Origin: Steinernema hermaphroditum
Lineage: Eukaryota; Nematoda; Chromadorea; Rhabditida; Steinernematidae
Assembly (NCBI GenBank): GCA_030435675.1
Contig: CM059623.1
Location: forward strand, 14,755,592 to 14,819,591
Reading direction: 5' to 3'
DNA length: 64,000 nucleotides
Shown here: one piece after another, positions 32,832 through 44,960 of the stretch
How the letters are laid out: every line of letters starts with the position of its first letter
Position numbering within the stretch: the stretch's first letter is position 1
Position numbers and translations under genes: made by a program
The notes under the pieces: model-generated
Databases searched by the model: none
What the model saw: the letters and a program-made list of their open reading frames with translations, nothing else
Told to the model about the DNA's origin: nothing

Positions 32832-33840
32832 TACTTTCCGGTGGAGAAATGATAGCAGGAGACAGAATGCGTGACTGGTTCTTGAAGGCGCATAAAGTTG
32901 GCGATGATGTTTTCATTGTGCGTACGAGCCGTTATCTATGGAGACTAAATATGACGTTACATGTACTTCATCAATTGAACCTGAAATTAATTCGTTGCAG
33001 GAATCGAAAAATACAGAAATTGCTAATCGACCTGCCTTACCCGTCAAGTAGCGCTTTTGGGGAAATGTATTTTACTTTTCAAAATATGGTTCTCAAGAGA
33101 TCCATACACTCGACCTCACTCCGTTTCTCTCGACTTAAAAAGAGATCGCCACTCAAGTAGAAATCATTCCTGAAGTGAGCAACACCACAACGAATGTGGC
33201 TGAAGTAGAAGAGCCTAAGAAGATGATGCGCGCTGCGCCAACATGTTCTGTGTGTTTCGAGATATTCCACAACCCAAAGGTGATACCGAAGTGCGGACAC
33301 TCCCTCTGCGAGTCCTGTGAAGTGAAAATCTCGGTGCAGGACCCATTCAGAAGAAAAAGACATTGATGTGTCCTGTGTGCCGAGAAGGACTTGAACTGAA
33401 AATTGACGAATATCACCCCGTTAACTGGTCTCTGAAAAGTGAGTTCTATGGCGTTGACAACATGTTCACCTATACCGATAACTATTGGTCAACCTCAAAC
33501 ATGTTTTATTCAGACGATAGCCTAAATCTATACGATGGTCAAACAGGATGTTCTACAGGGTCAAAGCAGTCATCCCAACAGAAAAACCCTTTTTCTCCAA
33601 AGAAAGATCCAAAGAACTCATTTTTAGAAGTTAAAGAAACTGACGATCTGGAAAACGACTCTTAGGACCATTTCTCAGCTGAATAACGAAGAATAAGACG
33701 TACGAGAAGAGCCCACAGTTCCAAAGTTCAGAATGTTCCAATCATCATTTCATTTTTTATCGTCATTGATTTACTAGTTGCTCGGTGATGCTTTCTTTCT
33801 CATTTTGCCCACCATTCTCTAATAAATACTCCAATTTTTC
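32832..33840 (+). pseudogene. 5'-truncated RING/B-box-like gene copy
   Basis: Homology to the intact gene at 58.5 kb begins mid-protein at LSGGEMIAGDRMRDWFLKAH. It continues through GDDVFIVRT and the RING half ACSVCFEIFHNPKVIPKCGHSLCESC. At 33,341-33,345 CCCAT replaces CCCTAT, a 1-nt loss that gives the premature end DPFRRKRH and puts the second half (MCPVCREGLELKIDEY) in another frame. The B-box-like and coiled-coil parts are mostly deleted, but the 3' flank (CATCATTTCATTTTT; AATAAATACTCC near 33,822) is shared with the intact copy. The shared introns and flanks indicate DNA-level duplication rather than retrocopying. Confidence 0.8.
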
Positions 33841-34169
33841 ACGATTTTCCACGACACGACTAGCGAATCAATGACTTGTCTGTTGTCCTGATAACTTTAC
33901 AGACGACATTAGCGGATATGTGGACGAACTGCCGGGTGTCAAGTGGACGAACTGCCGGATGTCAAATTTCAATTCGATGCAAAGCTTACACGTCGTAATG
34001 TTCATTTGTAAGGCTCTTTATTCTGTCCACAGTTAGCTTCCTTTTTTGGATCCTTACTCTACTCTTTCATTCACATCAGAAAAATGCTTTTATTACCAGT
34101 ATAAAATACTAAAAAGTGAGATTCGAAAAGGCACCAAAATTCATTGCACTTGTTCGTCGTCCACCTTCT
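33841..34169. other. Intergenic with 3' signal of POFUT2
   Basis: A minus-strand AATAAA near 34,090 probably polyadenylates POFUT2. GGACGAACTGCCGGRTGTCAA occurs twice in tandem near 33,922-33,966. Confidence 0.5.
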
Positions 34170-35541
34170 CTACCATCGTCTTTGCTTAGGATCATTCACG
34201 ATTCTCCATTTCGTCGGTTGTTCACAGCTCTCTTCTCCGTCGGCACATAGACGATTAAAGGTGGCTTCCGGTTTATATCCCAGGATCTCCCTGTCTTCGT
34301 GGATTCGGAACGAGAACGTCGATAGGTGAGTTCCGATGAAGTAGTCCGAATGTGCACAGATCCACTATAAGATAGATGGGGTTAAATCCAATTTGGCTCA
34401 TTCACCTGGTCAACAACAGAGGCTGTCCCATCGGATACTGTACTCGCATCGAACCTCTTAACTTCTACTTTTCCATTCAACAGATTCTTCAGCTTTTCGA
34501 CTTCGTGATTTTCAGCGTCAGTGCTCAAGTAGAGCGTCTTGAGAGTCTTCTCCTTCGAGAGGTTTAGGATCTGCAACCATAGTGTAATCATAATCCAAAG
34601 GGCTCTGTTTCAACCTGTTCAGCCGCCCCTTCAATACTCGGAATGTCCTTTGCATGGGATCTCACAAAGTCCCTTCTTCTCAAGTGTACACACATGTAGG
34701 GTTCCTTCAGTTCCGTGGCTTTGAAGGCGTTGCTCAATTCATGCACTTTCTTTGAGTACTTCATGGACTTTCTCGCGGACCAGTAGGAGTATCCGCCGAA
34801 CTCGTCGTGAAGGATCGTCTCGCCCCGGTCGATCATGATGGAGAGACTGGAAATTAAGAATTAATTGATCTCTTCTCTTATTCAAGATACCTATCTGTGT
34901 ACTTGGCTTCAATGGCATCAGCCAAGGTGCTAGACTGTCCTTGGATCGACAAACACACCAACTTCTTGGCGCGGACATTCTCGTACGAAAAGAAGATTCC
35001 CCTCCATAGGTTTCCCTCCATCAAGTAGTACTGATCCGCGCTGATACACTCCCTTTCGTCTGCTTTCATCTCAAAGTGGCCGTTAGTCCATCCCTCGGCG
35101 TAGTTTTGAAGGTACACGACCTGATCAATGATCGGACCGTTGACTAAAGAGACGTTTCCGAGTGAAATTTGAAGTGAATCTACCTTTCAGGAAATCTTCA
35201 AACTCGATTACTGGAACAAACTCATTCAGACTTTCCAGATCAAAGAACTCTCTCCAAGGCTTCTTCTTCTCCCTCCTCTGCCAGTGATAGAGATTCCCCC
35301 ATGGTGGAAGGACCAAGACGTAGTTGAGGCCTCGTTCGCGGAGCTGTTTGACCGTGTTGGCGATTCTCATGTAGACATCTCTGCGGAGATTAAAGCCTTC
35401 TCCGGGATTCACGTCGTAGATTAGATATTTGCGTTCTTGTTGGGAGACCTGGGACGCTTCTTCGCCCAAGTTGGAGACCAGCGATGAGCCGGCGAAGCTG
35501 GTGTGGAGAAGCAGGGCAAGTGGCCAGAGCCGGGACAGCAT
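34170..35541 (-). CDS. POFUT2: GDP-fucose protein O-fucosyltransferase 2
   Basis: The N-terminal signal peptide [18 protein letters not shown] is followed by [22 protein letters not shown], matching the GDP-binding N-terminal signature of POFUT2. Next come [15 protein letters not shown] and [20 protein letters not shown]. Later exons give [15 protein letters not shown] (the HLRRxDF catalytic/donor site), [15 protein letters not shown], and near the end [19 protein letters not shown]. Stop at 34,170. The enzyme adds O-fucose to thrombospondin type 1 repeats in the ER, and the worm orthologue is pad-2. About five exons separated by short introns. A divergent promoter is not visible; the region upstream to 37 kb is empty. 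Confidence 0.95.
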
Positions 35542-37037
35542 CGCTGATCTGAAAAACAGTGTCTAATGGACTGTGAACACGATTGTGAACGAATCGATTC
35601 GCTAATTTCCTGTGTTCTATGACTATGACCTTCGTTGTTACAACACAAAATGCACTTATTCGCGTGCTCGTTAAATGTGACATTGACTTCACGAACTGGA
35701 TCTCTTCATTTTAAAGGTGTTCCATCTGAAGATCACTCTCTTATTTATGTTTTCCTCTGATTTTCCGATTATCAGAGTCCGAAAACGAGTCCGGACTACG
35801 GATTCAATAATCGGACTCATTCGGATTTCGAGCATCGGGTACTTCCCTACTCCTACTTTTAAACATACAATTTTATTTGATAAGTAAAACATCTTTTGCT
35901 TCTTGTAGTATACTAAAAACCGCCCTTTTGTTTGTTTGCAGTTTCGAGGCATGTTTAGCCTATTTTGTGTGTTTTTGAAAATCCAAGCCGACATAGATTC
36001 AGGGCCGATAGGCGATCGGTTTGTTTACAGGACAAGAAGAAAACTTGAAGAAAAACAAATCTATGGGCCGAATCAGAAAAAATCATCAAAATAAATCATT
36101 CTTGCCGTCCTTTGAGGTTAAGGGGTCCATCAGGTTTGTATATTACCACCGGTAGACTACTGGTGTGCAGTCCTTAGCGTAAATAACACCTTAAATAAAG
36201 CAGACGCCTCGCGAAATGAACACTACCCGATCCGAAGGCAAGTCAAGTCAAGAAGTCGTATAAACGAACTGTGTGGAGCTTCCAAGATTACAGGGCAAAG
36301 GCACCAATTAATTGCCACTATGCCTTCGTGACCCACCGTTTCTTTACGGATTTGAGTAATGCATAGCTCAATATACGCATTTTTGAGAACCCGACCCCTT
36401 CTCGAACCTACTGTATTTTCGGAATCGATAGGTTATCGGCTTACTTACTGGATTAGATTTAAAGAAAAAGGGGTCTAATCATTAAGAATCATTCAAAACG
36501 AATCATTCTCACTGTTCGCAAGGTTGACGTCGGTTTTATACGCTTACAAATGGTAAACTACTGGTGTCTAGCCCTTAACGTCTAAAGGGTTAATGTTGCG
36601 CTGTTCCGGTATTTGTTTGTCGGTGCATCCTTAATCTACACACTACATAACTGTGTCGTGAAAACAGAAAATAGTGTGTCTTCCTGTAAAAACTGATCAA
36701 GTTCCCTTTGTCCCAACAGGGATGCAAAACTCGAATATGAACCCACTAACAAGAGAAAGAGGTGCTCAGTCATCATAGTAGAAAGAGTGCTTCAAAACGG
36801 CAAAAGCGACCATAGACAACAGATGAAAAGACGTCGCGAACTTGATATCATGCAAGGTCCGAACCACAGAAAATCTCCACAACAACCATACTATAATAAA
36901 TATTTATTATTTATTCTCGGTTGGGTCACAACCGGCGTAAAGCATAGAATTGACTATTTTGACTATAAGACACTCTTGACCAGTTTTCAAAAAGCACAAC
37001 ACTTTGCATTTAGAATCGTCTTTTTAAATAATACTTT
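35542..37037. repeat. Intergenic with a diverged ~420-bp tandem duplication
   Basis: AATCATTCTTGCCGTCCTTTGAGGTT...GGTAGACTACTGGTGTGCAGTCCTTAGCGT (about 36,095-36,180) recurs as AATCATTCTCACTGTTCGCAAGGTT...GGTAAACTACTGGTGTCTAGCCCTTAACGT (36,500-36,582). Flanking GATAGGCGATCGG and GATAGGTTATCGG show the unit extends further left. No gene recognised. Confidence 0.6.
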
Positions 37038-40000
37038 TCACTTCTTCCGTATGGATTCGCGTCGTTCCGCTTCTTTTCGTTTTCGCGCCAACGACGTCTC
37101 CAGTGCTTGAAGAAGCTCCGAATCGAGAGCACTCCTGGCCGAGTGCAGGCTTGTCAGCGAGCCTTGTCTTTCGCTGTGTCGCGCGCCTCTGAGACCCGTG
37201 CTGACGACGTTGTTGGCCCGCGGGAGGGTGTGGTGCAGGACGGAACCGGGCGATGGAGGAACGGAGGCATCACAGTGGTTGTTGACATACAAAATGGCCG
37301 ATTTGGACATCGTATCCGAGGACTTTTTCTTCTCGTCTGACTGGTTATAACATATCGCCGCCAGGGCTAACTTGTTCATCCAACTAAAACACAAAGTTCC
37401 ACCCGGGATCCAGAATCTACAGTACCTTTTCATGTCACTAGATGAAGAAGCGGCGAAGTAAAAGGCCGTGGACCCTCTGTGCAGTTTGAAAACGTGCTTC
37501 TTCGACGTTTTTATGTCGGTGGCGTCGTTGACCGAGAAATTCACGATGGCCAGAACCACATCTGCTTCTTTGGCCTGGATATATGGGAATGAACATTCGA
37601 AATATACCATGTACGACTCACAAACTGGTTCTGGTAGATGAACAGAAGACTAGACTTGAGTACCATCCAGCATTTGACCCATTTCCGCTTCTTGCTCTTC
37701 TCTCTTTCCTTCTCCATCCGCATTCTTCTTATCCAGCCTTCGTAGCACTTTCCTCCAAGAAGTTCACAAGATATCAGGGATAGTTCTTGCAGCGAAAGGC
37801 CTCTGTTTTCGCTGTCTTCTGGAGGGGCCGAGACTGTCGATCTGATTCGACGATTTGTGTTTTCGTCGTCAGTGTTCGAAGCTGTCGTCCAGTCGTCGAT
37901 GTTTAGTGTTTCTTCTGTGTTGGCGAGGGGCTAAACAGGCAATAATTCAGCTGCATTATTGCGGTTCCCTGTCCTCTACTCGATTATGGATAGGGCTGTC
38001 CAATCGTCGTGGGTGGTATTCGATTGAATCTCATCAAAAATAAACATGAATCACGACCTTTTAATCACCAATGTGTATATTTCTTTTAAGTTCTAGGTGC
38101 CAAATCGTAGCCCTGGTGTTCATCCACGTGATACACTCTGGAGGTTCTAATTACAAGACTGTTATTCATATTTATTTTTCGGTACTCGATGAAATTCAAT
38201 CTAATGCCGCCCGCGACGATTCGACAACCCTAATTACGGACCACCCCAACTCACCGCCCTTCTCTCCGGTTTGGTCCGATTCGTCGAGCAGCTACTCAAC
38301 GAAACATCCTCCGATATGATAGAACTGGTCATCGCGAAAGGACTCTTCAATGGAGTAGGAGGCGGAGAACTGGAAGAGGAAGGCAACGATGGTTCGGCGA
38401 AGAATCTGGTCACTTTCGAATGCGACGATAGACTAAAATTCTAATTTTAAACACCGCACCCTTGTGTAGACCTACCACATGGGCGACTCAAGACTTGTCA
38501 GTGAATTATGCGGATTCTTCGTCCCTATAAACCCCGCCGTCGCCGTGACCAGCTCTCTGATTGGCGCTTTCCAGTCAGAGGGAAGCCTCGACCTGAAACC
38601 CCCTCCAGAAAGAGGCGTCGTCGGCTGCACGATGATACCCAACTTCTCCAACTCCTCATCGGGAACCACCTCGATCGTCGCGTACTGCACTTGATCCTCG
38701 CCTTCCGTCTTGTCCACCGTATTCTCCACGGCGTTTTCCTCTATTTCGTCTACGAGACGATTGTCGATGAACGACTTGACGTAGCCATCGGGCTGTTGGC
38801 GCATTCGACGCGTTCTCCGCACGATGAGAGGAGGTTGCGCGGTGGAGTCCTCGTCCTCTTCTTCTTCTTCGTTCTCCTCGTTCTCGTCTTCTACCGTAGG
38901 AGGTATCGTCTCGTCGAGACTGGCGTGCTGACGGACGATGATGGGAATGATGGGTGTTTTGTCGGAGTCGCGCTTCTTCGAGTTCGTTCTGATGATGGAA
39001 CGCCGGAAGGAGAGCTTTGGAGGGTAGAGGACGTGGAAGTCGGCGACCTATAAAAGGGGAACGTGAATGTGTGTGTGTCTTGTACGAGATGAATATGACA
39101 GTTCACAGAATTAAGTACATATACATATACACTCTAGGTTCCTATCCTCTCAGTTCACCATCCACTTACCACATCATCGAACTTCACCGCTCGTGGCTCC
39201 CTTACATTTCGTCCATTCCTCGTCCTATCCGTCGACCCGATCCTTCCCTTCCTCGCTCGATCTCCATATAGCGAGCTCCTTCTCAAGATGAGACTCGTCT
39301 GTTTCCCCGGCGCATGAGTTGCATTCGACTGATTGCCGTCGACGTGCGTTGGAATGATCGTTAGACTCGACGTCCTCCGAAGCATTTTGGGTGGTCTGTT
39401 GAACTCCTCGATAAAATCATTTCCACTGAAGAAGCTGAAGTCCGCCTTGGCTGTCAGGTTGCCTGGGTTGGGCTTTGTGGAGCCTAGTCTGGTGAGGGTC
39501 GAACCAGGCGCCAGTCTTAGGGTCTTTGCTGTGGTGTTCGGCGGTGGAGCGTAGATGCCTCCACGGAAGGGATTCGCCACGAATTCGCAAGGCCTCTTGT
39601 TGATGATGAGCACCATTTCCATCGGTGAATCGTAGATCTTCTGAACCAGCTTGCTTAGCTCCCAGCCGATTACGGTGACTCCATTGACCTTAATGATACT
39701 GTAAGATGAAGAATAGAAGAAGAACGTGTCCTACAGCGACAATCTCGTCTCCAGCGTCGATTTTTCCGCACAGATCAGCTGGAGTTTGTAACTTTATCTC
39801 GCTGATGACGTGGACACCTCGGTAGGACGACTGGAGGTTGAAGCCCCACTCTGAAGAGGTGGTCTTCTTGAGGATGGCCTTCTTGAGAAAGCTGGTGTAG
39901 AGGATGGCTGGGTCTTCGAGATCGATGATCGTTTGGCAAAGAAAGCGGAGAGCCTCGGCTTTCTGAAATCATGGAGGGGGTGTATCGAAATCATGGAGGG

Positions 40001-42695
40001 GGTGAATCGGTATATTTCGAATGTTCATTCCCATATATCCAGGCCAAAGAAGCAGATGTGGTTCTGGCCATCGTGAATTTCTCGGTCAACGACGCCACCG
40101 ACATAAAAACGTCGAAGAAGCACGTTTTCAAACTGCACAGAGGGTCCACGGCCTTTTACTTCGCCGCTTCTTCATCTAGTGACATGAAAAGGTACTGTAG
40201 ATTCTGGATCCCTGGTGGAACTTTGTGTTTTCGTTGGATGAACAAGTTAGCCCTGGCGGCGATATGTTATAACCAGTCAGACGAGAAGAAAAAGTCCTCG
40301 GATACGATGTCCAAATCGGCCATTTTGTATGTCAACAACCACTGTGATGCCTCCGTTCCTCCATCGCCCGGTTCCGTCCTGCACCACACCCTCAGATCTT
40401 ACCTTCAACAACAAAGATGGCGTTTGGATCAGTTCCCTGCTGGGCACATTCACACACTTCGCGATATCACAGGCCATAATGATGAGTCGATTCCGGAGCT
40501 CTATGAACTTCTCCTTTCTATCGAATGGGCTCCTAAGCTAGCAGGTTTATTTCAGTGCCAAATGATGTGGAGCCTACCTGTCCAGCCAGAACATCAACTT
40601 CTTTACATCCTCATTAATCCGCGACACAGCCTTCGTGATGGAGTTGAACACAACGATGAGGTCGCTCTTCGTCGGAGATTTGTTCCTCAACTTCTCGTAT
40701 TGGAGCTTTGTGGCTTTCATGTCGTTCATCGTCTCCCTGGCGGAAACGCAGACGGTCATCGCCAGCGTTTGAAGGTTCTCTGTTTTGATGGTGTAGCACT
40801 GGAAACAGAACACTATTGAGATCGTAACAGACTGATTGCTTTGGAAGTACCGGCCTGTTCAAAAAAGGGCCTTCTTGCTAGCGTTTCGACATCAATCAAG
40901 TCCATATTTCACCATTTCAACAACCGAACCCGTGGACTTTTTTCACTAAACTGTGTAACGCTTCGCTTCAGATGGTCAAATAGCCTTCCCTCGAATAGTT
41001 TTGTTTTGTCAGAGTAGGAAAGATCACATAAGTTCGCCGTTCTTATCTCTGACTCTGTTTGACTTACTCTGACGTTGGAAGGCTCAACTATAGCTCGCTA
41101 ATAGGTTTTGCGACTGCAAAGAAAGCTTCACTATGGTTCTAACGAATCCTTTCTCACCCATCTGACTTCCGTTTCTAATTTTCGCGATTCCGCAATGGTT
41201 AAATATACACTAATGAAATCTGATACCAATCCGCAAGACTGCTTTTGTAAAGGTCTGTGACCTATGAACTCGTGATTCAGTGTATGGTTAAACTTTGATT
41301 TGACTTTACACTGTTCATACAAACAGGCTTGGCAGATCGTGATCCGATAACTTGGCTACATAGAGTTCACAACCCTACGACCAGGGCTGTGTGAGTTTTG
41401 AGTTTTGAGTTTTGACTTTTTGGCGAAACTCGGCCTTGAAGCACTGTCCATGCTGTACGCGAGAGGGTCTTCTCCGTGGCATCACCGCCACTGGTCAATC
41501 TCCGAAGGTCGGCGACACCCGAAAATCTCCAAAAGCTACTGTTTCTAAACTCAAACGGCTTTCTGGAAGACTTTGCTGAAGGAACTTTTACTGTATTTCT
41601 GTCACAAATGGCTTTAAGTTTTGAGTTTTGAGTTTTGGTTTTGAGGTCGTCAAAAAAGTTTTGACTTTTGAGTTTTGACATCCGAATTTTGAGTTTCGCA
41701 CAGCCCTGCCTACGACCCGTAGGATTTTGCAGATCCGACATACCAAGAAGGCATAGCGCTTCCGTTTTAACTTGACTAAAGTGTTTATGAGCAAGCAATT
41801 CCTTGTAATGTTCAGGTTGTTGTACTACATTTCCCAATGATTTTATTTGTTTTGAATACCTATTACTATGCCAAATCACATCCAAATTGGTGAGGGCTTT
41901 GTTTGAACCTCCCCTCATCAGCTTACCGTAGATTTATCTTCTCTAAACTTTACGGGCATGGAAAAGTAGCCAACACAAACAGAACATTGAGTTGAGTCAA
42001 CTTAAAGAGCCTCGAGCCATTGAGAGGAGTCGGAAAAACCGACTCTTCGAGTGCCACCCTGTTCCCGATATAATGTTGGAAGAAAGAATGCACTCCAGGG
42101 TCTACACAAGCTTATCGGACCTTCATATATCGTGAATTTGTTTCTTACCTAAATAGAAGGTCGACCCTTGCTTGCTTTTTGATATAGCCTCGTACATCCA
42201 AAAATCATGTTAAACACCAAAACTAAGGGTGACATTTCGATGAGAGCTGTAGGTTTCGGGTCGGATATCAGATCGGGACTCCCAATCACAAAATCATTTA
42301 AAATAAACTCAAGTCAAGAGCTGGCTTTTCCCCAAACCCCAACACAAGAACTCACAAAGTGGTAGAGGACTTTAATAGCCTGAAAGATGATCTTCCTGCA
42401 CCCATAGCTTTTGATGCCGATCCGCTCCAAATCGTCGCAGTCCACAAGAAAAAGCGCACGTCCATCGATGCAGGATCCCTCGATCCGATCGAGAAAGGCA
42501 AGCACGCCGTCGTCGAGCCCTAATCGGCGCGTTTAATCGATACATTCACACCTTTCAGCGCTCACCTCTCATCCACAGCACCACCTGATCCACCGTCCAC
42601 GACTCGACGATCGAGGAGAGGACGAGCGAGGTCGAAGACGAGTCGTAGCACGGGAAGTTCTCGCCCGTCTTGCAGCCATGCTCGAATTTTCGCAT
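37038..42695 (-). CDS. cnk-1: CNK, connector enhancer of KSR scaffold
   Basis: Domains appear in CNK order on the minus strand. SAM from 42,695 (MRKFEHGCKTGENF; SWTVDQVVLWMRG, then FLDRIEGSCIDGRALFLVDC and ERIGIKSYGCRKIIFQAI). CRIC at 40,813-40,400 (YTIKTENLQTLAMTVCVSA; NRLIIMACDIAKCVNVPSR). PDZ at 39,960-39,600 (WGFNLQSSYRGVHVISEIK; MEMVLIINKRPCEFV). Acidic/Ser-Pro linkers at 39.6-38.2 kb. PH at 37,900-37,300 (YEGWIRRM, KWVKCWMVLKSSLLFIYQNQ, HVFKLHRGSTAFYFAAS, WMNKLALAAICYN). It ends in a Ser/Arg-rich and coiled tail at 37,038. CNK proteins scaffold Raf/KSR signalling at the plasma membrane. Two large introns carry an inverted copy of the PH exons and a hAT MITE. Exact exon edges in the linkers are approximate. 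Confidence 0.9.
37224..37608 (-). repeat. PH-exon segment of CNK, source of inverted copy
   Basis: This 385-bp stretch holds part of the PH-domain exon, a 42-nt intron (GTACTGTAG...GTTTTAG) and the beginning of the next exon. By eye it matches 40,009-40,393 in reverse complement with two mismatches. Confidence 0.9.
40009..40393 (+). repeat. Inverted intronic copy of CNK PH exons
   Basis: Plus-strand copy of the CNK PH region, including its small intron, sitting in the CNK intron between the PDZ and CRIC exons. It begins at GGTATATTTCGAATG and ends at CACACCCTC, right beside the splice donor after the CRIC exon (AAG|GTAAGATCT on the minus strand). One of the two differences alters the copied acceptor from TTTTAG to TTTTCG, so the plus-strand copy could not splice normally. 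A 23-bp direct duplication (GAAATCATGGAGGGGGTG) abuts its left edge at about 39,965 and 39,988. The open plus-strand frame over it is a relic, not a separate gene. Confidence 0.88.
41382..41708. mobile_element. hAT-type MITE, 327 bp
   Basis: Ends CAGGGCTGTGTGAG and CTCAAAATTCG-type/CGCACAGCCCTG form short terminal inverted repeats. The flanking 8-bp target duplication is CCTACGAC (41,374-41,381 and 41,709-41,716). CAGGG tips and 8-bp duplications are characteristic of hAT elements. Subterminal regions are built of AGTTTTGAGTTTTGA repeats on both sides. No coding capacity. It lies in the long CNK intron between SAM and CRIC exons. Confidence 0.88.
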
Positions 42696-44509
42696 TGTTG
42701 CCGCTAGATTCCCGGCTCTCGGCTTCCCATACTCGTCGATCCAGTGTCAGCTTGCAGGCGGCCTGCAAATCGATACGCCGTCGACGGTGCAGCGCGAATG
42801 CAACACGAATTCGCCGCGCTTAATTGACTATAACAAATTTCCGAAGCGAATAGCGGCGGAACGTGCTGCTGCCGTGGCTTCCTGCCGCCATCGACGTGTG
42901 TGGTCGCCGTCGCCAGTGGTAGTTTTCCTGTTGCCGACGGAGATGGCGAGAGTGATTAATCACCGGATGGCGTTTTTGTGGTGGACAGCTGTTCGGATTT
43001 CGGATTGAAAGATAGAATTTGATCCGATTTACAGCGAGATTCATCAGGGAAAGGTCAATTTCATGATGTGTCATGAGTGTGAATCACTGCTCTGTCGACG
43101 ATCGTTTGCAGAGTGTTGGAAAAATGTGAATAATACACCTGCAGATCTTTGTGGAGTGCCTTCTGGAAAGCACTCTGTTGAAAAGAGCAAAATATCAGTT
43201 TTTAACACAGTCATAAAAATAGAAAAAAATGGAATTTGATCCGCTTTATATCGCGAGGTTCATCTGGAAAAGGTCAATTATTTATTATAGGAGCTCTATT
43301 GATTTGAAAGCGACAAAATATTATGGCATAGTCCATGTCCAGAGGTTGTTCAATTATCTATGATTTGTCTATGCCAGACATGAAAACGTGATATGGCAGG
43401 ATATTTCAGGGTCGATCTGCCATCGCAATGACGTATAAAAGCTGCCGTTTTTTTAGTCTTGCATGATTTATTTTACTGATTTACTCATCTCACACAACGA
43501 TCCATCGGAAGTGACTTCACAACTTTTTCCTAGTGGACAGCCGTCATGCGATGTGTTCGGTTTTTTACACCGAGGATTTTCTTCAACAGACAGATTTGAA
43601 CAGGCAACTTACGACGCCGAACTTGTAGGTCGCTCTATCTCAAGATTTTCGGTCTTCTAAATCGAAACATGTCCTAGTGATATCGCTGCTCTTGGAAAGG
43701 CGGCGGTGACTGTGAGATGGAGATCAGAGAGCTCGATGTTAGCAGTCAAAGAGCGCATACAGAGTGTTATTTTGGGGTTGGCTTTGAAAATATGCGTCCT
43801 AAGTGGTTGAACTGAAACATGTTTTTTGCCGTCTACAATCAGGAGATATCCACAATAAAGACAGTGTGCCTTTTGCAGACATATATATAGTGACAATAGC
43901 AATGAATCAATCCGTTTGGAGAGATTTGGCTCCGTTCCGTCTAGGCTCTGCCAACCATCTAGGCCAAGAATCCGAACTAACCCTACAGAGCTCCCTTCAC
44001 GACAGAGATGAATCGGGAAACATACTACTAAAGGCATGGAATCACACGGAGGGCATTCTTGACGTTTCATGGTAGTTGTATCCAAACAGCCGTTAATTCG
44101 CCTTTGGTACTCTTCCCAGTAGTTGAAGTGAGAAACGAAATATTTGTCGCTTGTCAAACAGGAATACAAATTTTTCACACAGCAAATTGTAGTTCTTCAT
44201 TCAAAGAAACGTCTGGCAAAGGACGCCAACCGAGTCACTGCGATCAAAGTGCATGACCTCCGTAAGGTGACCTTTATGAATATGCAAATCGAATCGCCTC
44301 GGCGCATGCAGTCATAGAATGGAATGAATATAGGCATTGGTCGTTGACTTTCAGACGATTTTGTTAGGTATCTAAATTGAATTCGTTCATTTATCGTCAT
44401 GTATTGAACAGCAAAAAACAAACTATTAATGGGGGAGGTGAGGCGAGTCTATCGATTACAAAATCGAAAGTTTACATGTCCGTATGATGATCTCTTCGTC
44501 ATGGCACTT
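42696..44509. other. Intergenic, no supported gene
   Basis: Upstream of CNK. TATAAAAG near 43,435 followed by an ATG-poor region could be a promoter. The minus-strand open frame at 43.66-44.18 kb has no recognisable domain and no splice partners. Confidence 0.35.
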
Positions 44510-44960
44510 GTAGGCGACACCTGCTGTGGTCAAGAAACTAAATAATTTGTTGTGTGTTTGATGTGATGTTTTCGATCAGTTAGTGGTATTTTGGTTAAAT
44601 ATGGGACAGTTCGTGTGAGATAAAGGAGTCACACGAAGGGTGTTTTCTACATACGCTACACCCTTTTTTAACATCGGTTTAGCCGCCCTCCCTCCTATGA
44701 CCAAAGGGAAGGATAACTTGGAAGGGGGTTTTGGAAGAAGAAATTACTTTTCTTGGCGAGCAAGACCACATGCGATCTGTCAGATGTTTGAAAAGAAACA
44801 ATGATGCAAAGAGATAAGATCAAATGATATATTGATGAAACAAATCGATCACGACGCAGTTCCCCTAAACAAGCAGTCTCTTTGCCGTCATGATAATTCC
44901 ACCCCGTACTTTTCAACCCCGACATTTCCACCCCGTTCTTATAGAATAAAACTGTTACAA
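44510..44960 (+). repeat. Orphan copy of RING-gene 3' flank
   Basis: CACCTGCTGTGGTCAAGAAACTAAATAATTT and CAAATCGATCACGACGCAGTTCCCCTAAA match 51,462-51,905, downstream of the RING copy at 50.2 kb, in the same order with scattered indels. No RING exon precedes it here. Confidence 0.65.

Noticed and set aside
38203..38447. Plus-strand frame NPNYGPPQLTALLSGLV... inside the CNK locus
   Set aside because: The minus strand of the same bases reads as a CNK Ser/Pro linker exon (PLKSPFAMTSSIISEDVS...KPERRAVSWG) with an acceptor TTTTAG, so the plus-strand frame is a shadow.
40277..40477. Separate gene on the plus strand at 39,971-40,819 (282-aa open frame)
   Set aside because: It fuses the inverted PH-exon copy with antisense of the CRIC exons; neither part is a plus-strand gene.
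41367..41918. Minus-strand 183-aa open frame
   Set aside because: Most of it lies across the hAT MITE and its AGTTTTG repeats; the remainder has no domain and lies in a CNK intron.
43657..44178. Minus-strand 173-aa open frame upstream of the LINE
   Set aside because: No recognisable motif, low-complexity-free but random-looking composition, and no splice partners; not enough to call a gene.
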